Assembly: GCA_017744935.1 (NCBI GenBank)
Contig: JAGIAI010000009.1
Location: 1 to 64,000, forward strand
DNA from: Variovorax sp.
Lineage (GTDB): Bacteria > Pseudomonadota > Gammaproteobacteria > Burkholderiales > Burkholderiaceae_C
DNA: 64,000 nt
Direction of reading: 5' to 3'
In this document: positions 7,781 to 16,601 of the stretch, piece by piece
How the letters are laid out: every line of letters begins with the position of its first letter
How positions within the stretch are numbered: the first letter of the stretch is position 1
Translations under genes and position numbers: made by a program
Notes under the pieces: generated by a model
Databases searched by the model: none
Told to the model about the DNA's origin: nothing
What the model saw: the letters and a program-made list of their open reading frames with translations, nothing else

Positions 7781-8647
7781 TCAGCGCCGCTTCAGCAGAT
7801 GAGGCATCGAATCCAGATGAAATCCCTCAAAGGGGATGCTCTTGCAATGGGGAAGCAGCTCCCATGAGCTGCGCGCGTTGGGACCGCCGCCATCCACCCG
7901 CACGCAGCTACCGGTGATGAAAGACGCGGCGGGAGACAGCAGGAACACGATGGCCGCAGACACCTCCGACACCGTGCCGTAGCGCTGCGCCGGGATCCTG
8001 GCGGCGTACCCGAGGATGCCGTCCACCGCCTTGCCGGTGTAGTTGTCGAAGCCGCTGGAAGCAATCATTCCCGGCGCGACGCTGTTGACGCGCACGCCGG
8101 AGGCGGCCCATTCGCAGGCCGCGCTCTCGGTAAGCGAGTTCATTGCCGCCCGCGAGGCGCCAGAGTGCGCGATGCCGGGCAGGCCCATCCACATGTCGGC
8201 GCTCATGTTGACGATGGCGCCGCCGTGCGCCTCCATCCAGCGCCGGTAGACCTCGCGCATGAAGATGAAGCCGCCGGTGAGGTTGTTGCGCACCACGGCG
8301 TCGAAGCCCTTGGTCGAGATCTCCGCAAGGGGTGCGAAGAACTGGCCGCCGGCGTTGTTGACGAGCCCGTCGATGCGGCCGTGCCGTGCCAGCACCGCCT
8401 CGACGGTCTCGATCACCGCGGCCTCGTCGCGGATGTCGCATGCATGGGTGGAGACGACGGCTCCCCCGGCTTCGATCTCTTCTGCCACGCTGGCCAGCTT
8501 TTCCGCCTTGCGCCCGACGATGGCGACCCGCGCCCCCAGTGCAGCCAGCTCGTGCGCCGCGCATCGCCCAATGCCGCTGCCGCCGCCTGTCACGACGACG
8601 ACCTGGCCTTCGAAAAGGCCGGGACGATAGATAGACCGGTAGCTCAT
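7781..8647 (-). CDS. SDR, peroxisomal trans-2-enoyl-CoA reductase (PECR)-like
   Basis: The 288-residue SDR has TGGGSGIGR (about 20-28) and NNAGGQFFAPL, then AHSGASRAAMNSLTESA, CEWAASGVRVN and LSPAASFITG. This order closely follows mammalian PECR and 2,4-dienoyl-CoA reductase-like proteins. The classical Tyr-xxx-Lys pair is not present; aligned positions read Ser...Arg, as in that subfamily. The expected role is NADPH-dependent reduction of an enoyl- or dienoyl-CoA during oxidation of unsaturated chains. It lies between the racemase and the synthetase-LuxR genes. Confidence 0.8.
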   Translation of the reverse strand: MSYRSIYRPGLFEGQVVVVTGGGSGIGRCAAHELAALGARVAIVGRKAEKLASVAEEIEAGGAVVSTHACDIRDEAAVIETVEAVLARHGRIDGLVNNAGGQFFAPLAEISTKGFDAVVRNNLTGGFIFMREVYRRWMEAHGGAIVNMSADMWMGLPGIAHSGASRAAMNSLTESAACEWAASGVRVNSVAPGMIASSGFDNYTGKAVDGILGYAARIPAQRYGTVSEVSAAIVFLLSPAASFITGSCVRVDGGGPNARSSWELLPHCKSIPFEGFHLDSMPHLLKRR

Positions 8648-8668
8648 GGTCTGCGCTCGGGCTTCAGG

Positions 8669-9784
8669 TCAACGGGCGACGCCCCAGTCCCGGAGTACGA
8701 CGTCGGTATGCTCGCCGCGCCGCGGTACGGCTCCGAGTTGCGGAGCCGGCGTGCCGGAGAACCGCGGCGCCGGGTTGGCTTGCAACACGCCGCCGATACG
8801 GCTGTAGACCTCGCGGTGCGCCATGTGCGGATGCCGGGCCGCCTCGTCAGGGTCGAGAACGCCGGCGAAGCAGGCGTCGCTGCCCTCCAGCAGGTCGCAC
8901 CACTCGTCGCGGGTTCGCGTCGCGAAGATCTCGGTGAAGCGCGCGTGCAGTTGAGGCCACAGTTCGGGATCGTGCGCGTTCGCGCAGGTCGCATCACCGG
9001 CAAGGCCTAGCTTGTCGAGAAGGATGCGATAGAAGCGCGGCTCCAGCGAACCGACGCTGACGAAGCGGCCGTCGGCACAGCGGTAGCTGCGATACCAGTG
9101 CGGGCCGTCCAGCAGGCTCCTGCCGCGCTCGCTGGTGAACCGGCCAGACGCCTTCAGTGCCAGCAGCAGGTTCATCATGTGCGCGCTGCCGTCGACGATG
9201 GCCGTGTCGACAATCTGGCCGCGGCCGGTGGCGCGCGCGCTCATCACGCCGGCCAGCACGCCCACGGCGAGGTACATGGCTCCGCCACCGATGTCGCCCA
9301 CAAGGCTCGGGGGTGCCATCGGCGCTTCGCCAGGCTGCCCCGAATACCAAAGGGCGCCGGAAATCCCGATGTAGTTGATGTCATGACCCGCGGCGTGCGC
9401 CAGCGGCCCGTCCTGGCCCCAGCCGGTCATGCGGCCATACACGAGCCGGGGGTTGCGTGCGAGGCATACGTCCGGACCCAGGCCCAGGCGCTCCATCACG
9501 CCGGGGCGCATGCCTTCGATCAGCGCGTCGCAGCTCTCCAGCAGATCGAGCACCGTCTGCACGCCCTCGGGCGTCTTCAGGTCGATCGCGATCGAGCGCT
9601 TTCCACGATTGCTGATGCTGTGCGCGCCAAGGTCGAGATCTTCGGCTCCTGCCTGCAGGCGATCGACCAGCACGACCTCTGCACCGAGGTCCGCGAGCAG
9701 CATGCCGCAGAACGGAGCCGGACCGATGCCGGCGATCTCGAGGACGCGCAAGCCGGCCAGCGGCCCGCCTCTGCTGTTGTTCAC
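8669..9784 (-). CDS. Alpha-methylacyl-CoA racemase (CaiB/BaiF fold)
   Basis: The 371-residue family III CoA-transferase-fold protein carries the racemase residues in matching places: His134 in AGHDINYIG, Asp164 in LVGDIGGGAM and Glu248 in SVGSLEPRFY. These correspond to His126, Asp156 and Glu241 of the mycobacterial enzyme MCR. It would interconvert (2R)- and (2S)-methylacyl-CoA so that branched chains can enter the stereospecific acyl-CoA dehydrogenases encoded just upstream. True CoA-transferases of this fold lack this triad, so racemase is the better call. Confidence 0.88.
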   Translation of the reverse strand: MNNSRGGPLAGLRVLEIAGIGPAPFCGMLLADLGAEVVLVDRLQAGAEDLDLGAHSISNRGKRSIAIDLKTPEGVQTVLDLLESCDALIEGMRPGVMERLGLGPDVCLARNPRLVYGRMTGWGQDGPLAHAAGHDINYIGISGALWYSGQPGEAPMAPPSLVGDIGGGAMYLAVGVLAGVMSARATGRGQIVDTAIVDGSAHMMNLLLALKASGRFTSERGRSLLDGPHWYRSYRCADGRFVSVGSLEPRFYRILLDKLGLAGDATCANAHDPELWPQLHARFTEIFATRTRDEWCDLLEGSDACFAGVLDPDEAARHPHMAHREVYSRIGGVLQANPAPRFSGTPAPQLGAVPRRGEHTDVVLRDWGVAR

Positions 9785-9794
9785 TGTCTTCTCC

Positions 9795-10940
9795 CTATGC
9801 CGGATATGGCGCCGCCTGCGACAAGGCCTCGGCGCAGGCCGCCTCGTGGCGATCGGCGCTGCCGAAGAGCAGGTCGGCCACGACCGCGCGCTTGAAGTAA
9901 TTGCCGATCAGGTACTCCTCGGTCATCCCGATGCCTCCGTGGAGTTGAATGGCCTGACCGCCGACCGACTTCGCGGCACGGCCGATGAGCGCCTTGGCGG
10001 CCGAAAGCGTCCGCTGGCGTTCGGCCCCTTGCTGGTTCTGCACGGCGGAAAGCGCCGCAAACAGCATCGAGCGCGCCAGTTCCATCTCGGCGGCCATATC
10101 CGCCAAGCGGTGCTGCAGCACCTGGAAGCTGCCGATCGGCACCCCGAACTGCTTGCGGGTCTTCAGGTAGTCGGCGGTGAGTTCGATGGCCTTTTCCATC
10201 GCGCCGATCTGCTCGGCGCAGAGCGCCACGATGCCGTGGGCAAGGCCCTCCCGGAGTGCCGGCAGGCCACCGCCCGGTTCGCCAAGCAGCACGTCGGCAG
10301 CAATTTCGACGCCATCGAACACCAGTTCCGCTGCATGGCTGCCATCGTGCAAGGGCACGGCCTGACACAGAAGCCCTGGTGCATTCGCATCCACCAAGAG
10401 CAGGGTGACGCCGTCCGAGCCGTCCACTGCCGCGGAGACGATGAATGCGTGCGCCTGGCTCCCGCCGAGCACCAGCGACTTCCGGCCATGCAACACGTAG
10501 CCACCCAGCGAGCGCTCGGCGCGCAGCGATACGGGCGTCGGCATCCCGCGCGACTCAAGCTCGCTATAGGCGAGTGCGATGCGCAACGAGCCGTCGGCCA
10601 GCATCGGCAGCAGACGATCGTTTTGCGCGGCACTTCCGGCGGCGACGAGCGTCTGCGCTGCGAGCACGGCGCAGCCCAGCCAGGGTTCGATGACCAGACC
10701 GCGACCGAGCTCTTGGGCGATGATCGCGGTGTCGATGAGCGACCCGCCCAGACCGCCAAAGGCTTCGGGCAACGCCGCCGCGAGCCAGCCGTTGTCGGCG
10801 AAGGTCTGCCAGTTCGCGGCGCTGCCGCCCTGCCCTGATTTCACCAGCGCGGCCCGTGCTTCGTGCCCGTACGCCTTGTCGACGAAGCGGCGTACGCTGT
10901 CCTTGAGGAGCCGCTGCTCGGGGTTCAGTTCGAAATCCAT
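9795..10940 (-). CDS. Acyl-CoA dehydrogenase, PimD-like small subunit
   Basis: The 381-residue acyl-CoA dehydrogenase starts at ATG 10940, just after its partner gene. The C-terminal part reads QLHGGIGMTEEY and then LFGSADRH, where active enzymes have YEGT; the catalytic Glu is missing there, as in the small subunit of pimeloyl-CoA dehydrogenase-type pairs. The middle domain lacks the usual EPxAGSD motif and has ALAYSELESRG instead. It probably forms a hetero-oligomer with the product of 10951-12141. Confidence 0.82.
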   Translation of the reverse strand: MDFELNPEQRLLKDSVRRFVDKAYGHEARAALVKSGQGGSAANWQTFADNGWLAAALPEAFGGLGGSLIDTAIIAQELGRGLVIEPWLGCAVLAAQTLVAAGSAAQNDRLLPMLADGSLRIALAYSELESRGMPTPVSLRAERSLGGYVLHGRKSLVLGGSQAHAFIVSAAVDGSDGVTLLLVDANAPGLLCQAVPLHDGSHAAELVFDGVEIAADVLLGEPGGGLPALREGLAHGIVALCAEQIGAMEKAIELTADYLKTRKQFGVPIGSFQVLQHRLADMAAEMELARSMLFAALSAVQNQQGAERQRTLSAAKALIGRAAKSVGGQAIQLHGGIGMTEEYLIGNYFKRAVVADLLFGSADRHEAACAEALSQAAPYPA

Positions 10941-10950
10941 GGTTCGTCGC

Positions 10951-12141
10951 TCAGAGTTGGAACAGCAGCCTGGCGATGATTCCGCGCTGCACTTCGCTCG
11001 TTCCGCCGTAGATGGTCGAAGCCCGGCGAAAGAACATGTCGTTGGCAAAGCCCCGACCCACTTCCTGGCCCGGCAGCTGCACTTCCGTATCGAGCTCGGG
11101 ATGCGGATAGGCCACCGCCCCGCAATCGCCGAGTGCCTCGACATGGAATTCGGTGAGCTTCTGCTGAAGTTCGGTGCCACGGATCTTCAGCATCGAACCC
11201 AGCGGGAGCGCGTCGGGGTGATGCTGCATCTCCAAAGCCGCAACGCGCTGCACCATCATGTCGATGGCGAGCAGCTCGGCCTCCAGTCGCGCGAGCTTGA
11301 GCGCGAACTCGGGGCGTTCGCGCAGCCGTTCGCCATCCACGCGCTGCGTGTCCGCCAGGCGATGGATCTCGCGGAGGTAGCGCTTGAGCGAGGGAAGCTC
11401 GGCCGTCGAGGCGTGCTCGTTGTTCAGCAGGAACTTGGTGATGGTCCATCCCTGGCCTTCCTCGCCCACACGGTTGCCGACGGGCACGCGCACGTTGTCG
11501 AAAAAGGTCTCGTTGAGATGGTGGAAATCGTCGATGCTGCGAATCGGGCGCACCGTGATTCCCGGGGTCTTCATGTCCACCAGCAGGAAACTGATGCCGG
11601 CCTGCTTCTTCACGTTGGTGTCGGTGCGAACCAGCAGAAATATCCAGTCCGACTCGTGCGCGTAGCTGGTCCAGATCTTCTGGCCATTGACCACATAGTG
11701 ATCGCCGTCGAGTTCAGCGCGCGTGCGCAGGGACGCCAGGTCCGAGCCGGAACCGGGCTCCGAAAAACCCTGGCACCACAGCCGTTCACCCGCGAGCGAC
11801 GCCGGCAGGTGCTGCGCCTTCTGCTCGGGCGTGGCGAACTCGTTGAGCACCGGGCCCAGCAACTTGTGCAGGAAGCCATCCTGGGTGGGTGTGCCGATGG
11901 CAGCGCACTCCTCGTCGAAGGCGAGCATCTGCTGCACCGACCAACCGGTCCCGCCATCCGCCTCGGCCCAGTAGGGCGCTCCCCAGCCGCGGGCATGCAG
12001 ATTCTTCTGCCAGCGCTTTACATCCGCGGGCGCGGAACGCGTGCTGCGCGGACGTCCGGTGAGCTCCTTCGGAAGTTGTTGCAGGAACTCACGAACCTCC
12101 TGGCGAAAAGCCTCCAGTCCGAGATCGGGATTGAAGTCCAT
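10951..12141 (-). CDS. Acyl-CoA dehydrogenase, PimC-like large subunit
   Basis: The 396-residue enzyme shows QGFSEPGSGSDLASLRTRA, GQKIWTSYAHESDW and RRASTIYGGTSEVQRGII, the pattern of PimC and of the FadE26-type subunits of heteromeric steroid side-chain dehydrogenases. Gly replaces Glu at the YEGT site. A Glu in FLLNNEHAS (about residue 240) falls where isovaleryl-CoA dehydrogenase-type enzymes keep their catalytic base. Ten bases separate it from the small-subunit gene. The pair probably oxidises a branched or ring-bearing acyl-CoA. Confidence 0.85.
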   Translation of the reverse strand: MDFNPDLGLEAFRQEVREFLQQLPKELTGRPRSTRSAPADVKRWQKNLHARGWGAPYWAEADGGTGWSVQQMLAFDEECAAIGTPTQDGFLHKLLGPVLNEFATPEQKAQHLPASLAGERLWCQGFSEPGSGSDLASLRTRAELDGDHYVVNGQKIWTSYAHESDWIFLLVRTDTNVKKQAGISFLLVDMKTPGITVRPIRSIDDFHHLNETFFDNVRVPVGNRVGEEGQGWTITKFLLNNEHASTAELPSLKRYLREIHRLADTQRVDGERLRERPEFALKLARLEAELLAIDMMVQRVAALEMQHHPDALPLGSMLKIRGTELQQKLTEFHVEALGDCGAVAYPHPELDTEVQLPGQEVGRGFANDMFFRRASTIYGGTSEVQRGIIARLLFQL

Positions 12142-12154
12142 GTGCGGTCCCGCC

Positions 12155-13336
12155 TCAGTTTCTGTACATCGTCACGACAGCGGCACCGCCGATGCCGACG
12201 TTGTGCTGCAACGCGATGCGCGCACCCGATACCTGGCGCTCGCCTGCGTTGCCGCGCAGCTGCTGCACCAGTTCCACGCACTGGGCAAGTCCGGTGGCCC
12301 CAATGGGGTGCCCCTTCGACAGCAAGCCGCCGGAAGGATTGACCACGTACTTGCCGCCATAGGTGTTGTCGCCGTCGTCCACGAACTTCTGCGCGCCGCC
12401 CTCGGGGCACAGGCCCAGGGCCTCGTAGGTCATGAGTTCGTTGTGCGCGAAGCAGTCGTGCAGTTCGACCACGTCCACGTCCTCGGCGCCGATGCCTGCA
12501 GCCTCGTACACCTTGTTGGCCGCTGCGCGCGACATGGAGAAGCCCGCCAGGTCGCGCATGTCGCCCGACTTGAAGGTCTCGGGGCCATCGGTGGTCAGCG
12601 CCTGGGCCGCGATCCACACGCGTGTATCGAGGCTGTGCTTCTTTGCGTACTCTTCACTGCACAGCACGACGGCCGCCGCACCGCAGGTGGGTGGGCACGC
12701 CATCAGGCGCGTCATCACGCCGGGCCACACCACCTGGTCCGCCATCACTTCCTCGGTGGTCACGACCTTGCGGAATACCGACATCGGGTTGTTGGCAGCG
12801 TGGCGGCTTGCTTTCGCGCGGATCTTCGCGAAGGTTTCGAGCGGCGTGCCGAAACGGCGCATGTGCTCCAGCCCGCCGCCGCCGAAGATGCGCAGCGCCG
12901 GCGGAATGTCCTGGCCCCCCAGCAGCTCGTCGAATTGCTGCATGAAACGCTCGGTCGGGTTCGGACGATCGTTGAAGTTCGAACCCAGCGCGCCCGGATT
13001 CATCTGCTCGAAACCGACCGCCAGCACGATGTCGACATCACCGGCGGCGATGGCCTGGCGTGCCAGGTAGATGGCACTGGACCCGCTGGAGCAGTTGTTG
13101 TGAACGTTGATGATGGGAATACCCGTCATGCCCACGTCGTAGAGCACGCGCTGGCCGGCGGTGGAGTCGCCGTAGATGTAGCTGGCAAAGGCCTGCTGGA
13201 TGGATTCGTAGCCCACACCGGCATCGGCCAGCGCGATGCGCGCAGCCTGTGCGCCCATGACGGGATAGGTCTCGGCCACGCCCGGCTTCTTGAACGGGAT
13301 CATGCCAACCCCGGCCACGACGATCTTCTTGCTCAT
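12155..13336 (-). CDS. SCP-x-type 3-oxoacyl-CoA thiolase
   Basis: The 393-residue thiolase is of the sterol-carrier-protein X class. It has the nucleophilic Cys82 in NNCSSGSSA, HDCFAHNE, and GHPIGATG. Its end (ALQHNVGIGGAAVVTMY) matches SCP-x rather than the Cys-Gly-Gly-Gly ending of FadA thiolases. SCP-x thiolases cleave alpha-methyl-branched 3-oxoacyl-CoAs, such as 3-oxopristanoyl- and bile-acid side-chain intermediates, releasing propionyl-CoA. That fits the racemase and dehydrogenases in the same run. No SCP2 lipid-binding domain is attached. Confidence 0.85.
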   Translation of the reverse strand: MSKKIVVAGVGMIPFKKPGVAETYPVMGAQAARIALADAGVGYESIQQAFASYIYGDSTAGQRVLYDVGMTGIPIINVHNNCSSGSSAIYLARQAIAAGDVDIVLAVGFEQMNPGALGSNFNDRPNPTERFMQQFDELLGGQDIPPALRIFGGGGLEHMRRFGTPLETFAKIRAKASRHAANNPMSVFRKVVTTEEVMADQVVWPGVMTRLMACPPTCGAAAVVLCSEEYAKKHSLDTRVWIAAQALTTDGPETFKSGDMRDLAGFSMSRAAANKVYEAAGIGAEDVDVVELHDCFAHNELMTYEALGLCPEGGAQKFVDDGDNTYGGKYVVNPSGGLLSKGHPIGATGLAQCVELVQQLRGNAGERQVSGARIALQHNVGIGGAAVVTMYRN

Positions 13337-13364
13337 GTCTCTGTCCTTTTCCTGAACCTTCTAC

Positions 13365-14513
13365 TCAGACGAAGGCGCTGATGCCGGTCAGCGCGCGAGA
13401 GATCATCAGCTTCTGGATCTCCGTGGTGCCGTCCGGAATCGGAATCACGATGGCCTCGCGTGCCAGCCGTTCCACGTCGAATTCCTTGGTCAGTCCGTTG
13501 CCGCCATGCAATTGCACCGCGTCTCGGCATACCTTCACCGCCATCTCCGTGGCAAACCACTTCGACATCGAGGACTGCACGTCGCAGCGCACGCCCGCAT
13601 CCATCATCGAGAAGGCGCGCATGCACATGAGGCGCGCAGCATCGGTGAGCGTCGCCATCTCGGCAATCTTGGCCGCGATGAGCTGATGCGCCGCGATGAA
13701 CTTGCCGAACTGCTTGCGCTCCTTGGCGTAGGCGATCGAGGCTTCGAGCGCCGCGCGCATCAGGCCGACCGAGAGCATGCCCACGTTGGCCCGCGCCTTT
13801 TCGAACATCTTCATCGTGTTCTTCAGGCCCGCTCCGCGCTCCCAGACGATGCAGCTTGCCGGCACGCGGCAGTCGGTGAAGAACACCTGCGCCGTCGACT
13901 GGCCGTTCATCGCAATCTTGTCGATGTTTCGCGACTCGAAGCCGTGCTCCTGACGATCGACCATGAAGTGCGTCAGCTCCTTCGGCCCGGTGCGCGCGGT
14001 GACGGTCAGGAAGTCGGCGTAGTGGCCGTTGGAGATCCAGGTCTTCTCGCCATTGATGATGAAGTGGTCGCCGTCTTCCCTTGCGGAGGTCTTCAGGTCG
14101 GCCACGTTCGAGCCCACATCGGGTTCGCTGATGCAGGCGCCGCCGAAGAGGCGACCGGCCAGGATGCCGGGCAGGTACTTTTCGCGCAGATGCGTTTGCG
14201 GCAGTTCGGCCAGGAAGTTGGCGGTGCCCTTGTTGATCATCACGCACAGCGCGACATCGCAGGACACGGCGCACAGCTCTTCAAAGAGCAGTGCTTCCAT
14301 GACATAGCCCAGGCCCATGCCGCCGAACTCGACCGGCACGCTCGCGCCGGGCAACCCGAACTCGGCAATTCCCTGCGTGATCTCGCGCATCTTCTCTTTC
14401 GGGATGTGCTGGTCACGGTATTGTTTGACGACGGGTCGCAGCTCGGTGTCGAGAAACTTGCGGAAGCTCTCGACAGCCAGTTTCTGGTCGTCGGTGATCA
14501 TTTGCATGTTCAT
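13365..14513 (-). CDS. Acyl-CoA dehydrogenase with Asp at the usual catalytic Glu site
   Basis: The 382-residue protein starts at ATG 14513; longer frames upstream are antisense shadow of the thiolase gene. Family motifs are CISEPDVGSN in the middle domain and QLHGGNGLTKEFDVERLARE. The segment normally reading YEGTxxIQ is IPDGTTEIQ, putting Asp361 where the catalytic Glu usually stands. The alternative base position (isovaleryl-CoA dehydrogenase type) reads FEKARAN and offers no clear equivalent. It lies between two thiolase genes and probably acts on the same substrate class. Confidence 0.85.
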   Translation of the reverse strand: MNMQMITDDQKLAVESFRKFLDTELRPVVKQYRDQHIPKEKMREITQGIAEFGLPGASVPVEFGGMGLGYVMEALLFEELCAVSCDVALCVMINKGTANFLAELPQTHLREKYLPGILAGRLFGGACISEPDVGSNVADLKTSAREDGDHFIINGEKTWISNGHYADFLTVTARTGPKELTHFMVDRQEHGFESRNIDKIAMNGQSTAQVFFTDCRVPASCIVWERGAGLKNTMKMFEKARANVGMLSVGLMRAALEASIAYAKERKQFGKFIAAHQLIAAKIAEMATLTDAARLMCMRAFSMMDAGVRCDVQSSMSKWFATEMAVKVCRDAVQLHGGNGLTKEFDVERLAREAIVIPIPDGTTEIQKLMISRALTGISAFV

Positions 14514-14529
14514 GTTGCGTCTCCTTCGT

Positions 14530-15771
14530 TCAGGCGCGGCCGAAGATGCCGATGTGTTCCGTGGCCTCTTCCACGCGCCACAGGCCGCCGCCGTTGCCCT
14601 GGATCGCAAGGCGCGCGCCTTCCACCTGGCGCGGGCCGCTTTCGCCGCGCAGTTGCGAGACCAGCTCGAAGATCTGGCCGAGGCCGGTGGCGCCGATCGG
14701 GTGCCCCTTGGACTCAAGCCCGCCCGACGGGTTGACCGGGATCGACCCGCCGAGGGTCGTCTCGCCGCGTTCGGCGAGTTCGCCGCTCGCGCCCGGCTCG
14801 CGCAGGCCAAGGGCCTCGAAAGAGAGCAGCTCACCAATCGCAGTGGCGTCATGCACTTCGGCCACGTCGATCTCTCCGGGCGCGACGCCAGCCTGCTCGA
14901 ACGCCTGCAGCGCAGCGAGGCGCGTGCAGCCTGCGTCATGGTCGTCGGCATCGCGCGCCGAGGCGGATCGCACGACGCTGGCCAGGACCTTGATGGCGCG
15001 CTTGCGATCGAATCCGTACTTCGCCAAGGCCGACTCGGTGCACACGATCGTGGCGGCCGCGCCGTCGGAGATCGGCGAGCACATCGGCATCGTGAGCGGA
15101 TAGGTGATCGCGGGGGCGGCCAGAATTTCCTCGATGCTCATCGGCTTGCGGTACTGCGACCGCTCGTTGTGCACCGAGTGGCCGTGGTTCTTCGAGGACA
15201 CTGCGGCGAGCTGGCGCTGGGTGATGCCGTAACGCGCCATCAGGCCACGACCCAGGGAGGCGTATACATCCATGAAAGGGCTGTAGGGCTTGTCGGACTG
15301 CGAGCCGGCGGGCGGCACGATGGCCTTACCCATTTCGGCCAGGTAGCCCTTGTTCGCTTCGAAGGTCTCCAGGTCCCATGCCGACTCGAAGCACGAGAAC
15401 ATCTTGGCCTTATCGCTCGTGTACATCTTCTCGGCGCCCACTGCCAGGGCCACGTCGGCCGCGCCCGCGCGAAGCTGCATGACGGCGAGGTTGAACGCAT
15501 GACTGGAAGATGCGCAGGCGCCTTCCAGGTTGTAGATAGGAATCCCCTCGATGCCCAGCGGCAGCAGGGCGACCTGGCCGCGAATCATGTGCTGGCCGTC
15601 GAAGTGGCCCTGCGTGGTGTTGCCAAAGAAGGCCGCGCGGATGGCCTTGCGGTCGCAATTTGCGTCTTTCAGCGCGTCTTCGACCGCCCAGGCAGTGAGC
15701 TGCTTCACGCTCTTGTCCATGTGGCGGCCGAAAGGCGTCATGCCGATGCCGACGATGTAGATGTTTTCCAT
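14530..15771 (-). CDS. Thiolase-family protein (acetyl-CoA acetyltransferase-like)
   Basis: The 413-residue thiolase-fold enzyme is read from ATG 15771 (MENIYIVGIG). The active-site Cys86 is present in EGACASSSHAF, and SKGHPIGATG carries the catalytic His. The motif VHDATAIGE takes the place of the usual NEAF. The C-terminus ends in a Trp-containing GGGLWR segment rather than CxGG. This points to the lipid-transfer-protein/SCP-x-like branch, probably with specificity different from the neighbouring thiolase at 12155. It sits 23 bases after the hydratase gene. Confidence 0.8.
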   Translation of the reverse strand: MENIYIVGIGMTPFGRHMDKSVKQLTAWAVEDALKDANCDRKAIRAAFFGNTTQGHFDGQHMIRGQVALLPLGIEGIPIYNLEGACASSSHAFNLAVMQLRAGAADVALAVGAEKMYTSDKAKMFSCFESAWDLETFEANKGYLAEMGKAIVPPAGSQSDKPYSPFMDVYASLGRGLMARYGITQRQLAAVSSKNHGHSVHNERSQYRKPMSIEEILAAPAITYPLTMPMCSPISDGAAATIVCTESALAKYGFDRKRAIKVLASVVRSASARDADDHDAGCTRLAALQAFEQAGVAPGEIDVAEVHDATAIGELLSFEALGLREPGASGELAERGETTLGGSIPVNPSGGLESKGHPIGATGLGQIFELVSQLRGESGPRQVEGARLAIQGNGGGLWRVEEATEHIGIFGRA

Positions 15772-15794
15772 GCTCCGAAACTCCGGTGTTCTGT

Positions 15795-16565
15795 TCAATA
15801 GCCGCGGAATTGCGGCTTGCGCTTTTCGGCGAAGGCGGCAAGGCCTTCCTGGATGTCCCAGGAACGCTGGTGGTTGCGCAGCTCCAATTCCTCGTCGCGC
15901 AGCGCGTCACGCGCCGATTTGTCGGTTGCCTCGTTGGCCACGCGCTTCATGCGCGAGAGCACGATGGGGCTCTTGGTCGCCAATTTCTCGCCAAGCGCCT
16001 GCGCGCGCGCCGCAAGCTCGGCATCGGCCACTACCTCGTTGACCAGGCCGTAATGCCGCATCTCTTCGGCCGGCAGCGAGTCACCGGTGAAGAGCAGGTA
16101 CTTCGCCACGTTGGCCGGCACCTTGCGCGGCAGGATCGCCGCGCCGCCTCCGCCCGGGAATACGCCGAAATTGGAGTGCGCATCGCCGAAGCGCGCGCTC
16201 TGGCCGGCGATCACGAGGTCGCAGCACATGACGGTTTCGAGTCCGCCGGCCAGGGCCAGGCCGTTGACCGCCGCGATCACAGGCTTCGGGAAGGCGCGAA
16301 GCAGGGTGAAGAAGTCGACGATCACGTCGAGGTAGTCCTTCTCGCCGGGCTCGACCGGGTCGCCGGCCTGCTTGAGGTCCGCGCCGGCACAGAAGGCCGC
16401 GCCCATGCCGGTCAGCACCACCACGCGCACTGCCGGGTCTTGTCGCCACTGCGACAGCGTTGCCGTCATGGCTTCCACCATCTCGCGCGTCAGGGCGTTC
16501 ATGGCCTTGGGCCGCTCCAGGGTGATCCACCCCACCCGCCCCTTTGTCTCGAAAGAAACACTCAC
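15795..16565 (-). CDS. Enoyl-CoA hydratase/isomerase
   Basis: The 256-residue crotonase has ERPKAMNAL, GAAFCAGADLKQ (about 57-68), and NGLALAGGLETVMCCDLVIA (about 97-116). FGVFPGGGGAAILPRKV follows, where classical hydratases have a Gly-rich turn with a catalytic Glu nearby. It would add water across the 2-enoyl-CoA made by the linked dehydrogenases. It is the first acyl-CoA enzyme gene after the envelope transport module and is separated from the RND gene by 36 bases. Confidence 0.85.
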   Translation of the reverse strand: MSVSFETKGRVGWITLERPKAMNALTREMVEAMTATLSQWRQDPAVRVVVLTGMGAAFCAGADLKQAGDPVEPGEKDYLDVIVDFFTLLRAFPKPVIAAVNGLALAGGLETVMCCDLVIAGQSARFGDAHSNFGVFPGGGGAAILPRKVPANVAKYLLFTGDSLPAEEMRHYGLVNEVVADAELAARAQALGEKLATKSPIVLSRMKRVANEATDKSARDALRDEELELRNHQRSWDIQEGLAAFAEKRKPQFRGY

Positions 16566-16601
16566 GTTGATCTCCTTGATGTCATCCGTCTTGGACTCAG
16601 T

